DNA of 64,000 bases. Origin: Candidatus Gastranaerophilales bacterium (GTDB taxonomy: Bacteria; Cyanobacteriota; Vampirovibrionia; Gastranaerophilales; UBA9579). Numbering within the stretch: position 1 is the first letter of the stretch; each line of letters starts with the position of its first letter. The position numbers and the translations under genes were made by a program. The notes beneath the pieces were generated by a model. The model had not been told where the DNA came from. It saw only the letters and a program-made list of their open reading frames with translations, and made no database searches. The stretch is taken from NCBI GenBank assembly GCA_028689995.1, contig JAQVCB010000004.1, positions 1 to 64,000 on the forward strand, given 5' to 3'. Shown here one piece after another: positions 1-9,827 of this stretch.

Positions 1-88
1 GGATCCTGAAGTCTATTCAACCGAAAACTGTCCAATGTGCCTCAAAGGGTCTTTACCTGTTAAACCTGGAAGCAGAACGAAAGCTTAA
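1..88 (+). CDS. pyrE: Probable orotate phosphoribosyltransferase, C-terminal end only
   Basis: An open frame runs in from the left edge and stops at TAA 86-88. It encodes about 28 residues ending with a CPMC pair followed by KGSLPVKPGSR. A C-terminal Cys-x-x-Cys tail followed by a G-x-P-x-x-KPGS motif is what I recall from one branch of orotate phosphoribosyltransferases, which make OMP from orotate and PRPP in pyrimidine synthesis. Only the tail is visible, so the identification rests on this motif alone. The next gene, nagA, starts 11 bases downstream and is probably co-transcribed. Confidence 0.45.
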   Translation, partial: DPEVYSTENCPMCLKGSLPVKPGSRTKA

Positions 89-99
89 AGATATATAAG

Positions 100-1326
100 A
101 TGAATGAAGAGTTAAAACAGTTTTTATCTTTCTTTAATCTGTCAGCAAATACTGACAGCGATGGTTTATTGCTTATAATTAACGGTCAGGTTCAAAACCC
201 CGGGCAGGTGCTTAAACAGGAAAATATACTGATATTAAAAGATAAAATAATTGTCAAAAGTTCTGATCTGCCGGATAAAATTCCTGAAAACATTAAAACC
301 ATTGATGCAAGAGATAAAGTTATTACACCAGGATTAATAGATCAACACATTCATGGCGGTTATGGTTGCGATTTCAATGTTTCTTCAGTCGATGAAATGA
401 TTGATTTATCTAAAAAACTGGCTGAACATGGAATTACATCTATAGTTCCTACAGTTATGACAGCTTCTGTTGATGTTTTAAATACTCAGATGGCAAAAAT
501 TACTGAAGCTAAAAAAAACAAGCCTGATAATTCTGTTAAATTTCTTGGAATTCACCTTGAAGGGCCTTTTTTATGCCCGAAATATAAGGGCATTCATCCG
601 GAAAACGAGATACTTATCCCGTCAGTTGAGAATTTTAAGCTTATTGAAAATCAAGAGATAAAAATTGTCACTTACTCACCCGATCTGGATAAAGATCTTG
701 AACTTACAAAATATCTTGCAGAAAAAAATATAATTCCATCTGCTGGTCATACAGATGCAGATATAGAACAGATTAAAAAAGCATATAAAGCCGGATTAAA
801 ACAATTCACCCATTTATTTAATGCTATGACTCCTCTTCATCACAGGAACCCCGGTATTATCGGAGAAGCGCTTACAAATGATAACCTGTATGTTGAAGTA
901 ATAGCCGACGGCATGCACCTTCATCCTGTAATTGTAGATATAGTTTTAAGAACAAAACCTGCTTCAAAAGTGATTTTTATAAGTGACAGTTTGCCGTTGA
1001 ATAATGCTCAGGAAGATTCTGTTATTTTCGGTGGACAGAGAATATTTAGAAAAGAAGGAAAAGCAGTTAATTCTTACGGAACTTTTGCAGGAAGCCTTAT
1101 TTTCCTTGATGCCGCCCTGAATAATCTTGTTGAATGGAAGCTGGCAAATTTATCAGAATTTTTAATGTTTGCTTCTTTCAATGTTGCAAATAATCTTGGA
1201 CAAGATGAACTGAGCTTTATTGATAAAGGCAAAACAGCAGATATTGTTATATGGAATAGAGATAACGACTCTTATAAAGTTGATACAACAATAATTAACG
1301 GTAAAATCGCTTTTAATTGCCTCTAA
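100..1326 (+). CDS. nagA: N-acetylglucosamine-6-phosphate deacetylase
   Basis: This 408-residue amidohydrolase-fold enzyme removes the acetyl group from GlcNAc-6-phosphate, giving glucosamine-6-phosphate for amino-sugar recycling. Visible family motifs in order are DQHIHGGYG (metal-binding His pair), HLEGPF (metal Glu), SAGHTDA, THLFNAM, ADGMHLHP and the catalytic Asp in ISDS. Length is normal for the family. A second ATG lies four bases after the first and the ribosome site is weak, so coupling to the upstream gene is possible. Its 3' end overlaps the convergent MFS gene by 14 bases. No nagB or PTS gene is adjacent. Confidence 0.93.
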   Translation: MNEELKQFLSFFNLSANTDSDGLLLIINGQVQNPGQVLKQENILILKDKIIVKSSDLPDKIPENIKTIDARDKVITPGLIDQHIHGGYGCDFNVSSVDEMIDLSKKLAEHGITSIVPTVMTASVDVLNTQMAKITEAKKNKPDNSVKFLGIHLEGPFLCPKYKGIHPENEILIPSVENFKLIENQEIKIVTYSPDLDKDLELTKYLAEKNIIPSAGHTDADIEQIKKAYKAGLKQFTHLFNAMTPLHHRNPGIIGEALTNDNLYVEVIADGMHLHPVIVDIVLRTKPASKVIFISDSLPLNNAQEDSVIFGGQRIFRKEGKAVNSYGTFAGSLIFLDAALNNLVEWKLANLSEFLMFASFNVANNLGQDELSFIDKGKTADIVIWNRDNDSYKVDTTIINGKIAFNCL

Positions 1327-2557
1327 TTTCAGCAGGAAGTTGTTCTCTTGCACTGCCTCTCAATAATGACTGGGCGAATGTAAAGAATATACATACTATT
1401 GAGCTGATAATCAGTGTTGCGGATATTCCGAAATAATGGGAAAAAGTTCCTGCAAATAAATTTCCAAGAGGAATCATACCTCCAAATACAAGCGACCAAA
1501 TTCCCATCACTCTGCCTCTAACTGAGTCCTTTACATTTGATTGAATTATTGTAGTTATTGATGAAGAAAAAACAACTAGTCCAAAGCCTGCCAGGCAAAT
1601 GAGAATTAATCCCAGCCAGTAGATTTTACAAAATGCCAGTAATAATACCATCGCTCCTGAAAAATATATTCCCCAATTAACAAAATTACGTTTTAGCGAA
1701 CTATTACCCAGATATGCAACAAATAATGCACCGAGTAAAGCGCCAATACCATTTGCTGAAACCAGTATTGCAAAACCTTTTTCATTTATATGAAAAATAT
1801 CTTTAGCTATTGCAGGAAATAAAATTGCATATGACCAGCCAAAAACCCCTACTATTACAAGTAAAATCATCATGTCCAGAATTTCTTTATTTTCTTTTAC
1901 ATATTTGAAACCAGTTGCAGTATATTCACGAATACTTTCTTTTTGAATATTCATTTTAGCCACGATAATTTTTTGTTTTAATAATGCCCATATTACTGCT
2001 AAAAAACTTAATCCGTTGAGGAAAAAACACCAGGTAGAACCGAACCTTACCATTATTATTCCGGCAACTGCCGGTCCAATTACTCTGGCAAGATTAAAAA
2101 TTGATGAATTTAGTGCAATAGCATTCATCAAATCTTTCTTTCCTGCCATATCAATCATATATGATTGTCTAACCGGCATGTCTATTGCAAATATTATTCC
2201 GTTTAATGTTGCTATAACAACTATATGCCAGATTTCAATAACATTAAATGCTATTAATAACGTAAGCACAAAAGTAAGTATCATTGTTGACGTCTGAGTA
2301 ATTATGAGAGTGGTTCTTCGAGGAAATTTATCAGCAACAATTCCTCCAACCAACGATAGAAATAAAATAGGAAGAGCTCCTAAAGCAGCTATTAAACCTA
2401 ATAAAAGCTTTGAATTAGTCATGTCATATATAAGCCAGCTTAATGCAGTATATTGAAGCCATGTCCCTATTAAAGATACGGTCTGCCCCATAAAAAATAA
2501 TCGAAAGTTTTTATGCTTAAGGGATGCAAATGTTTTATCAATAAAGTTAATGCTCAT
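1313..2557 (-). CDS. MFS transporter, exporter-like
   Basis: A 414-residue polytopic membrane protein with about 12 hydrophobic segments. It opens with KNFRLFFMGQTVSLIGTWLQ and has the loop-2/3 motif GGIVADKFPRR, both typical of the MFS_3/EntS-like group of major facilitator permeases. Members of that group usually export small molecules such as siderophores or drugs. The substrate here cannot be told from sequence. It is convergent with nagA and not in an obvious operon. The ATG start has no strong ribosome site. Confidence 0.85.
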   Translation of the reverse strand: MSINFIDKTFASLKHKNFRLFFMGQTVSLIGTWLQYTALSWLIYDMTNSKLLLGLIAALGALPILFLSLVGGIVADKFPRRTTLIITQTSTMILTFVLTLLIAFNVIEIWHIVVIATLNGIIFAIDMPVRQSYMIDMAGKKDLMNAIALNSSIFNLARVIGPAVAGIIMVRFGSTWCFFLNGLSFLAVIWALLKQKIIVAKMNIQKESIREYTATGFKYVKENKEILDMMILLVIVGVFGWSYAILFPAIAKDIFHINEKGFAILVSANGIGALLGALFVAYLGNSSLKRNFVNWGIYFSGAMVLLLAFCKIYWLGLILICLAGFGLVVFSSSITTIIQSNVKDSVRGRVMGIWSLVFGGMIPLGNLFAGTFSHYFGISATLIISSIVCIFFTFAQSLLRGSAREQLPAEIRGN

Positions 2558-2615
2558 TTTAGTAATTTAGCTTATTTTTAAGGATTTTTCCAATCTGTAC
2601 GAAATTTAACTGATA

Positions 2616-4100
2616 TTACAGGTTAATTTCAACTTCAAAAGTCCTGTTCCAGGGAAAAGAAAGATCAAGCTCTGAAAGATGAAGATCAATTTTTTTTGCC
2701 AGATTGAGAACAAAGGGCCTTAATTCCTCATCAAGTAAAACAGTATCCGCTTCAGAAGTAATAGCTCTTATTTTTTGTCTGACTACTGTCTGATAAGCCC
2801 AATCATCTGCAAATCTGACAAGGAGTAATTTCTTAAAATTATCAAAATTAAAGCTTTGAGTTTTTTCTGCAAAATATCTTGATAAACCTGTCGAAATAGC
2901 AGTACCTAAAGTATTTCCCGTTGTATTCCATCCTGCATAGGAATAAATCTTACTTAAATCAAGGCCATTTCCAAGCAAACTTTTAACCAGAAGGTTATCA
3001 GCTCCGTTTGCACAGGCAACATCGGCTATCAATACAGGTTTTTTTGAATCTTTTATAATAGAAATACAGTAGTTAATAGCACCGAAATTTTCAATTTCAG
3101 TATGTATTGCCATGCAATGGTCATTTTGTGAAACTATAGGAGTATGCACCAACAATAAAACATCAGCTTCTTCGGGACTATTTGCGACTTTAGCCCCACA
3201 CAGGTTTATTTGCCCAAAAACAGATGCTTCAATAGTTCTATCTTCATACCTTGAAATAACATTTCTTCCGCTTTCAGTTGAAAAAATAGGATAAATTAAT
3301 ATTTTTTTACTAAAATATTCAAGAATTCCTCTTATTAACAGATCTGACGGAATTTCATCAGCCCCTGTCTGCACATTGATCCTTGATTCAAGATTCTGCC
3401 GGATTATCAAGTCTTTTAATATTTTTGATTCCTGAACATTAAAACCGTATTTAGCTGTGTCATCCTGACTAAAGACCATAAAATCAATCAAATCATTTTT
3501 TACGAGGTCTAAATAATACTTGTTTATATTGGAATTTCTTTGCCTTGTCTGTATATAATCTTCTAAAATATCTCCCGGAATAAGGTTAAATGCATCTTTT
3601 AGTTCTTCCTGATCAGATAAATCTGGAGATTCTGAAATCTTATCGGTTAAATATGAATATTTAAAAATTAATTCTCCATATTTATTCCAATATTCCTTTT
3701 CTTCTTCATTGTAATTGTTATTTGAAACCCGCATAATGCTGCTGAAAGCATAAAGTTTTAAATTTTTTTCTTTTTTATATTTTTGAATTAACTGCTCAAA
3801 TTTATCTATTCTTGATTTTATTATTTCTTCTTTGTCAGAACTTCTTCTCGATGGAATCAATCCCCCATAAACAATAGAATCAAGACTACATACGATTAAA
3901 CTTATATTTTCATCTTCAAGAATTTTATTTAACCACAATAAAACTTGATCTATATCTGTATTATGAGTTAGACCACCAATATATTCTCTCGGCGGAATAA
4001 ACACTTCTGTATTAGCACTCAAATACCCTATTTGAAGTGGAAGAGAATAACTAACAGGTCTATTATCAAGCGGAATAAATGCAATTTTGATTTTTTCCAC
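2616..4100 (-). CDS. DUF4127 family protein
   Basis: A 494-residue soluble protein whose N-terminus, IAFIPLDNRPVSYSLPLQ, and following PPREYIGG match the DUF4127 family. The function of that family is not established. Further conserved-looking segments are SLDSIVYGGLIPSR, VFSQDDTAKYG, TGADE and YAGWNTTGNTLGTA, suggesting an enzyme with several acidic and polar active-site loops. The start is GTG at 4100, supported by AAAGGAG seven bases upstream. It lies 32 bases upstream of, and on the same strand as, the neighbour annotated as a secreted protein, with which it may form an operon reading leftwards. Confidence 0.75.
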   Translation of the reverse strand: MEKIKIAFIPLDNRPVSYSLPLQIGYLSANTEVFIPPREYIGGLTHNTDIDQVLLWLNKILEDENISLIVCSLDSIVYGGLIPSRRSSDKEEIIKSRIDKFEQLIQKYKKEKNLKLYAFSSIMRVSNNNYNEEEKEYWNKYGELIFKYSYLTDKISESPDLSDQEELKDAFNLIPGDILEDYIQTRQRNSNINKYYLDLVKNDLIDFMVFSQDDTAKYGFNVQESKILKDLIIRQNLESRINVQTGADEIPSDLLIRGILEYFSKKILIYPIFSTESGRNVISRYEDRTIEASVFGQINLCGAKVANSPEEADVLLLVHTPIVSQNDHCMAIHTEIENFGAINYCISIIKDSKKPVLIADVACANGADNLLVKSLLGNGLDLSKIYSYAGWNTTGNTLGTAISTGLSRYFAEKTQSFNFDNFKKLLLVRFADDWAYQTVVRQKIRAITSEADTVLLDEELRPFVLNLAKKIDLHLSELDLSFPWNRTFEVEINL

Positions 4101-4132
4101 GAAATACTCCTTTAAAAAATGACTTGAATTTT

Positions 4133-4822
4133 TTATTTAACCGGAGGATTAATTAATTCAGGCGCATTTAAGTTTCTGATATAAGCCGGTGTCATGAATG
4201 GATTTTCATACATATAATCGCTGTAATCATTCTTTGAATTTTTATTAGTTTTAGCATTTTCAACAGCATCAATAGTTTTCATAAATTCAGGAGGTATCAT
4301 AGGAATTGACGGTCCAAATGATGGTTTTGATACATCCTGCGGCGGCAAAGATATATCAACCTGGTTTGAATTAGTTTCTCTGCAATCTTCATCCATTATT
4401 TTTGCAATTCTGACATCTTTATAATCTTCACTTTTCCAGACTGCCACTTCAAAGTAAGATACTTTACCATTTAGATCTTTTTGATTTGGAAGATTAAATT
4501 TTATCTCAATTATTCCATTTTCAGGTACAATTCCCTTCACTGTTACAGGGTCAAGTCCAAGTCTGAGGGTCTTTCCATAAAAAGGGTTTGCTCCTGAATT
4601 AGAAGCTGAAATCATAAGTGATACAGAGTTACCTGGAGCAGCTTTAACTTTGAAGGAGTTTTCCTGTCCGATAATAAGCTTTGATGGTTTATAAACAACA
4701 GGATATTCTCTACTTATTAACAAATTTTGTTTATTTGATGAGCTAAGATCAATTTCCAGCTGGGCAAATACCGGCAAGGTCAGCATATACACAAATAAAA
4801 AAAGTAAGAGAAACTTCTTCAT
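4133..4822 (-). CDS. Secreted protein of unknown function
   Basis: I do not recognise this 229-residue protein. It begins with a clear signal peptide (MKKFLLLFLFVYMLTLPVFA) with a likely signal peptidase I site after VFA. The mature part looks beta-rich with several VKAAPGNSVSLMISA-like strands, suggesting an immunoglobulin-like domain, then a proline-rich, low-complexity tail. GGAAGG precedes the ATG. It is probably exported across the inner membrane and is probably first in a unit with the DUF4127 gene downstream. Confidence 0.7.
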   Translation of the reverse strand: MKKFLLLFLFVYMLTLPVFAQLEIDLSSSNKQNLLISREYPVVYKPSKLIIGQENSFKVKAAPGNSVSLMISASNSGANPFYGKTLRLGLDPVTVKGIVPENGIIEIKFNLPNQKDLNGKVSYFEVAVWKSEDYKDVRIAKIMDEDCRETNSNQVDISLPPQDVSKPSFGPSIPMIPPEFMKTIDAVENAKTNKNSKNDYSDYMYENPFMTPAYIRNLNAPELINPPVK

Positions 4823-4985
4823 AAAATCATACCTTCCAAAATTTTTGTTTATTATAGTTTAAATAAAAAACAGATTATTTTAAATATTTGAGTTGTTAAT
4901 ATTTTACACGTTTTGCTGTTTTACTGTAAAATTTTAATAAATAAGTTACTTTAAAAATTGTTATAATTTAGCCGGATTGGATAAA

Positions 4986-6335
4986 ATGAAATTTCAAGTT
5001 AAGAATATTCTGGAAATAACAAACGGAAAGCTGCTGAGAGGCAAAGACATTTCTGGTGATTATAATTTATCAACGGATACAAGAAATATAACATCCGATG
5101 AAATATTCTGGCCCCTTATTGGAGAAAACTTTGATGGGCATAATTTTATAAATACAGCATTAGCAAACGGAGTTAGAGGATATTTAATTGATAAAAATCA
5201 CAAAAATTTTGTTTTTGAAGAAGCACTTTTTGTGATTAAAGTTGAAGATACGTTAAAAGCATATTTACAGCTTGCAAATTTTGCAAAAAATCAAATTAAT
5301 CCTGTTGTAATTGCAGTTACAGGCAGTTCCGGTAAAACTACCACAAAAGAAATGATTTATTCTGTGCTGTCACAGCAATACCATACCCATAAGTCAAAAC
5401 TTAATCATAATAATGAAATCGGATTATGTCAGACAATGCTTGGGATGCCCGACAATACTGAATTTTTGGTTGTTGAAATGGGAATGAGAGGAATCGGGGA
5501 AATTGAGCTTTTATCAAAATATGCACAGCCGAATATTGCAGTTATAACAAATATCGGTACTGCACATATAGGAAGACTCGGCAGTAGAGAAAAAATTACA
5601 AAAGCAAAATGCGAAATTATCAATTATCTGAATAAAGAAGGAACTTTAATATCGTATGATGAAGAATTAGTTAAAAATAATATCGGATGGAAAGGCAAAA
5701 CCATATATTACAGCCTTGATTCGGTTAATATTACAAAACAGCACTCTGACAGTTCTGAATTTTTCTATAAAAAAAATGCTTACAAACTCAATGTATCAGG
5801 TGAATATAATATAATAAATTCTCTTGCAGCCATAGAAATAGGTCTTTTAGCTCGACTATCTTTTGATAAAATATCTGAAGGGCTTGCTTTATACAGACCA
5901 ATTGATAATAGATGGCAGGTAATTGACTTTGGAAATAATATACAAATAATAAATGACAGTTATAATGCAAATCCCGACTCTGTAAAAGCTGCTATTAAAG
6001 CTGTGATCAGTTCGTATCCAAATAAAAAAATTGTACTTGTTCTTGGAGATATGGCAGAATTAGGCAAATACGAAGAAAGTTTACATAAAGAAATTGGAGA
6101 TTTCTTAAAGAATAAGCCTATTTTTGAAGTAATTACCGTCGGAGAAAAAGCAGAATTAATTACAAAAACTTTGGAAAATGAAAAATTTAAAATTAAATCG
6201 TTTACTAGAAATGATGAAGTTGTAGAATATTTATCAGATACTTTGGTTTCAGAATCGATTGTACTTTTAAAAGCTTCAAGATGCATGTCTTTTGAAAATA
6301 TTGTTGAAAAATTGAAAAATGCGGGAGTGAATTAA
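4986..6335 (+). CDS. murF: UDP-N-acetylmuramoyl-tripeptide--D-alanyl-D-alanine ligase
   Basis: MurF adds D-Ala-D-Ala to UDP-MurNAc-tripeptide, the last cytoplasmic nucleotide step of peptidoglycan synthesis. Visible motifs are the Mur ligase P-loop VTGSSGKTTTKEM near residue 110, VVEMGMRG, TNIGTAHI, the C-terminal NDSYNANPDS and LGDMAELG. The ORF track starts at a TTG (4977); I prefer the ATG three codons later, though neither has a clear ribosome site. It opens the murF-mraY-murD-ftsW-murG cluster and its stop codon overlaps the mraY start by one base. murE and murC are not in the cluster. Confidence 0.95.
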   Translation: MKFQVKNILEITNGKLLRGKDISGDYNLSTDTRNITSDEIFWPLIGENFDGHNFINTALANGVRGYLIDKNHKNFVFEEALFVIKVEDTLKAYLQLANFAKNQINPVVIAVTGSSGKTTTKEMIYSVLSQQYHTHKSKLNHNNEIGLCQTMLGMPDNTEFLVVEMGMRGIGEIELLSKYAQPNIAVITNIGTAHIGRLGSREKITKAKCEIINYLNKEGTLISYDEELVKNNIGWKGKTIYYSLDSVNITKQHSDSSEFFYKKNAYKLNVSGEYNIINSLAAIEIGLLARLSFDKISEGLALYRPIDNRWQVIDFGNNIQIINDSYNANPDSVKAAIKAVISSYPNKKIVLVLGDMAELGKYEESLHKEIGDFLKNKPIFEVITVGEKAELITKTLENEKFKIKSFTRNDEVVEYLSDTLVSESIVLLKASRCMSFENIVEKLKNAGVN

Positions 6336-7297
6336 TGCTAGTTTATGTATCAGCGCTACTTTCAATGTTATTGACACTTTTAGCAGGTGTTCCGTATATT
6401 GATTTTCTTAAAAAGAATATGTATGGACAATTTATAAGAGAAGATGGTCCGGCGTCTCATAATAAAAAAGCCGGAACTCCTACAATGGGCGGTTTGATTA
6501 TTGTGATTCCTGCAATAGTCGGTGCAGTATTGTCTTTGGTTATGGACCAGAAAACAAGTATTGAAGCATTAATTGTACTAATTATTTTTGGATTATTTAC
6601 TTTTATTGGATTAAGAGATGACATAGCAAAAATAGCTCAAAAACAGAATAAAGGATTGAGCGCTAGAAGAAAACTCTTACTGCAAATTCTGATAGCCTCG
6701 ATTCCGGCTTTATATATTACATATATGGGTGAGAGATCTATATCGGTTTTTGGACTTGCAAATGTAGATATTGGTACTTTTTATCCATTTTTTGCTGTTT
6801 TTATTATAACCGGCTTTTCAAATGCTGTTAATTTGACAGATGGCCTTGACGGACTTGCTTCAGGAACAGTTGCTTTTGCTTTATCAGCTATGACAGCTAT
6901 TTGTATGTTGATGGGCAAACACGATTTAGCAATAATTTCTGCTGCTATAGCAGGAAGTTGTTTTGGATTTCTCTATTATAACAAATTTCCGGCAAAAATC
7001 TTTATGGGAGATACAGGGAGTCTGGCCCTTGGCGGAGTGCTCGGTACACTTGCTGTTATAGGCAAATTTGAATTATGGTTATTAATTATAGGTGGAATTT
7101 TTGTAATAGAAACATTATCTGTAATTTTACAGGTTATAAGCTTTAAGACAACAGGAAAACGAATTTTCAAGATGAGTCCTGTTCATCATCATTTTGAGCT
7201 TATAGGCTGGTCAGAAACAAAAGTCGTATATACATTCTGGTTTGTAGGAATAATATTTGCACTAATAGGCAGTATTTTAAAATTATATCTGGACTAA
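6335..7297 (+). CDS. mraY: Phospho-N-acetylmuramoyl-pentapeptide-transferase
   Basis: This integral membrane enzyme transfers phospho-MurNAc-pentapeptide to undecaprenyl phosphate to make lipid I. At 320 residues with about ten hydrophobic segments, it shows the family signatures KKAGTPTMGGL, the catalytic NLTDGLDGLA, MGDTGSLALGG and the HHH motif in SPVHHHFELIGWSE. The start ATG overlaps the murF stop (TAATG), indicating translational coupling. murD follows within 25 bases. Confidence 0.96.
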   Translation: MLVYVSALLSMLLTLLAGVPYIDFLKKNMYGQFIREDGPASHNKKAGTPTMGGLIIVIPAIVGAVLSLVMDQKTSIEALIVLIIFGLFTFIGLRDDIAKIAQKQNKGLSARRKLLLQILIASIPALYITYMGERSISVFGLANVDIGTFYPFFAVFIITGFSNAVNLTDGLDGLASGTVAFALSAMTAICMLMGKHDLAIISAAIAGSCFGFLYYNKFPAKIFMGDTGSLALGGVLGTLAVIGKFELWLLIIGGIFVIETLSVILQVISFKTTGKRIFKMSPVHHHFELIGWSETKVVYTFWFVGIIFALIGSILKLYLD

Positions 7298-7321
7298 AGA
7301 ACTAAATAGAAGAGAGTGAGT

Positions 7322-8689
7322 ATGAAGAGACAGTGGATTGACAATAATATTACAATTTTGGGTTTTTCTTTAAGTGGGATTGCATCCGCTAAATATCTGG
7401 TTAAAAAAGGAGCAAATTGCACAATCAGTGAAAAGAAGGAAGAAAAACCGGAAGATGCTGAAAGAATTCTTGAATTAAAACAACTTGGAATAAATGTTGA
7501 AATGGGCGGACACAAAGAAGAAACCATTTTAAATGCTGACTTAATTATAACAAGTCCGGGGATACCACCTCATTCTGATGTAATTAAACTGGCAAAAGAT
7601 AAAAATATCCAGGTTATAAGTGAAATAGAACTTGCATATATAGAAACAGATAAACCTTTTATTGCAATAACGGGTACAAATGGAAAAACCACAACAACTA
7701 AACTTGTATCTGAAATCCTGACAAATTCAGGACTAAATGCACCTGCCTGCGGAAATATTGGTTTACCACCAATTACATTAATTGATAGCAATGTTGATTA
7801 TTTTGTTACAGAGCTAAGTTCTTTTCAAATATACACAAGTAAGACATTTAAACCTCAAATAGCACTCTTTATAAACTATGCCCCAGACCATATTGATTGG
7901 CATGGTTCTGAAGAAGAATATTTTGAAGCTAAAGCCTCTTTGTTTACAGGTTATAAATCACCGGCATGGTCAATATTAAATGCCTGTGATCCTAAAGTAA
8001 CAGATTTAAAGAACAGAACTGATTCAAAAATTGTTTATTTCGGAAGAGAAATGCCTGATACCTCTATCTACATTCAAAATAATAAAATAGTTTACAAAAG
8101 TAAGGGCAGAATAGAAGAAATTATTGCATTAAAGGATATTTCTCTTATAGGAAAGCATAATTACCAAAATATAATGGCCTCCATCGCCATTGCAAAAATT
8201 GTTGGAATTGATACTGATATTATCAGGTCAACAATATCGGACTTTTCGTCGCCTGAGCATAGATTGGAATACGTTAATACAATTGACGGAATTGATTTTT
8301 ATAATGATTCAAAAGCTACAAACTGTGATTCTGCTATTTGTGCACTGCGTGCTTTTGAAAATAGACAGGTTGTTTTAATTGCAGGAGGAAGAGATAAAGG
8401 AACGGATCTTTGTGAATTTGTTCAATCCGTTAAAAAACATGCTGCTTCTGTTATTTTAATAGGAGAAGCGGCTGACAGATTTCAAGAAGCACTGGAATTA
8501 TTTGGGTATTGTAATATTCATAGAGCAGGTTCTCTGGAAGAAGCAATTGAAACTGCTTTTAGCCTGAAATTAGGACCAGTATTGTTCTCTCCTGCGTGTG
8601 CAAGTTTTGATATGTTTAAAAATTACGAAGAAAGAGGACGGGCATTTAAAGACTATGTCATTAAGAAAAAAACGCTTAGCCCTGCATAA
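7322..8689 (+). CDS. murD: UDP-N-acetylmuramoylalanine--D-glutamate ligase
   Basis: MurD ligates D-Glu to UDP-MurNAc-L-Ala in the cytoplasm. The N-terminal Rossmann part (ITILGFSLSGIASAKYL) is followed by the P-loop AITGTNGKTTTTKL, APDHIDWHGS and the C-terminal DSKATNCDSA and GGRDKGTD motifs. The track starts at GTG 7316, but the ATG two codons on has the purine-rich AGAAGAGAG at a better distance. The gene end overlaps the start of ftsW, as in a tightly packed operon. Confidence 0.95.
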   Translation: MKRQWIDNNITILGFSLSGIASAKYLVKKGANCTISEKKEEKPEDAERILELKQLGINVEMGGHKEETILNADLIITSPGIPPHSDVIKLAKDKNIQVISEIELAYIETDKPFIAITGTNGKTTTTKLVSEILTNSGLNAPACGNIGLPPITLIDSNVDYFVTELSSFQIYTSKTFKPQIALFINYAPDHIDWHGSEEEYFEAKASLFTGYKSPAWSILNACDPKVTDLKNRTDSKIVYFGREMPDTSIYIQNNKIVYKSKGRIEEIIALKDISLIGKHNYQNIMASIAIAKIVGIDTDIIRSTISDFSSPEHRLEYVNTIDGIDFYNDSKATNCDSAICALRAFENRQVVLIAGGRDKGTDLCEFVQSVKKHAASVILIGEAADRFQEALELFGYCNIHRAGSLEEAIETAFSLKLGPVLFSPACASFDMFKNYEERGRAFKDYVIKKKTLSPA

Positions 8690-9827
8690 AAATCGGGATA
8701 AAAATAATAAAAAAAAATCAAATGTTATACTGGCACCACCTGATAATATGCTTATAGCTATTATTATTGCTTTGATTGTGTTTGGTTCATTGGCAATATT
8801 TAGCGCAGGAGCTCCGGACGGACTTGATGTATATCATAATCCTGCATACTACGTAATTAAACATATTTTATTTGTTGCTCTCGGCTGTTTCTTAATGATT
8901 AAAGCTTCAAGATTTGATTATAGATACTGGAAAGAATTGGCTGTTCTCTTTTCGATTATAACAATAGTTCTTATTGTAGCAACTTTTATTCCAGGGATTG
9001 GTAAAATAAGTCATGGATCGTCAAGATGGCTTGTCGGTCTTCCGATCCAGCCATCTGAACTTGCAAAAATTGGGAGTATATTTCTTATAGCTTCTGCACT
9101 TGTACATGCCAAAAGTCTTTTTGATAAAAAATTATTAAAACATCTTTTTCTCATTTTAATTATGATTGCGCTGATCTTTAAACAACCTAATCTTAGTATT
9201 TCAATGATAATTGCATTTGTAACAGCAGCAATGATGCTTGTTGCTGGTGTATCTCATTTATTGCTCAGTGGAATAATAATAACAGTAATACCTTTTATTT
9301 ATGCCCATATTTTATCAACTCCTTATCAGTTAAAAAGAATCACAGGATGGCTAAAACCTTGGGAAGATCCGCAGGGGACGGGATATAACTTGATTCAATC
9401 TCTGTATGCAATCGGTTCAGGCGGTATTTTGGGTGCAGGATTTGGAAATTCCAAGCAAAAACTATTCTGGTTACCTTTTAGACATACTGATTTTATTTTT
9501 GCGGTTATAGCCGAAGAATTTGGTCTTATTGGCGGCATAATTCTAATAGGAATTTTCCTTGCTTTTATATATAGAGGTTTTCTAATTGCAAACAAGTGTC
9601 CAGATATGTTTGGAAGGCTGATAGCCTTTGGAATAACCTTTTCAATCGGATTACAGGCATTTATTAATATTGGCGTTGCAGTAGGAGTCCTTCCTATAAC
9701 AGGTGTCACACTTCCTTTAATTAGTTATGGCGGATCCTCTGTCGTTGTAACTTTATTTATGCTTGGAGTTTTATTGAATATTTCCAGAAAAAGAGTAAAG
9801 AAAATCCATACACAGGAAGAATGTTAA
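8655..9827 (+). CDS. ftsW: Cell division lipid II polymerase, FtsW/SEDS family
   Basis: A SEDS-family polytopic membrane protein that polymerises lipid II glycan strands, probably at the septum given its place between murD and murG. Characteristic segments are SHGSSRWLVG, QPSELAKIG, KPWEDPQGTGYN, RHTDFIFAVIAEEFGL and PITGVTLPLISYGGSS. The ORF track extends upstream to a GTG at 8598 deep within murD. I choose ATG 8655 (MSLRKKRLAL, a basic cytoplasmic start), with AGAGG about 16 bases upstream. It still overlaps murD by 35 bases and murG by 7. RodA is the alternative, but the context favours FtsW. Confidence 0.88.
   Translation: MSLRKKRLALHKNRDKNNKKKSNVILAPPDNMLIAIIIALIVFGSLAIFSAGAPDGLDVYHNPAYYVIKHILFVALGCFLMIKASRFDYRYWKELAVLFSIITIVLIVATFIPGIGKISHGSSRWLVGLPIQPSELAKIGSIFLIASALVHAKSLFDKKLLKHLFLILIMIALIFKQPNLSISMIIAFVTAAMMLVAGVSHLLLSGIIITVIPFIYAHILSTPYQLKRITGWLKPWEDPQGTGYNLIQSLYAIGSGGILGAGFGNSKQKLFWLPFRHTDFIFAVIAEEFGLIGGIILIGIFLAFIYRGFLIANKCPDMFGRLIAFGITFSIGLQAFINIGVAVGVLPITGVTLPLISYGGSSVVVTLFMLGVLLNISRKRVKKIHTQEEC

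Noticed and set aside
1-6. GGATCC (BamHI site) exactly at the window start
   Set aside because: It is in frame with the partial ORF and is consistent with chance or a clone or window boundary; no biological meaning can be drawn.
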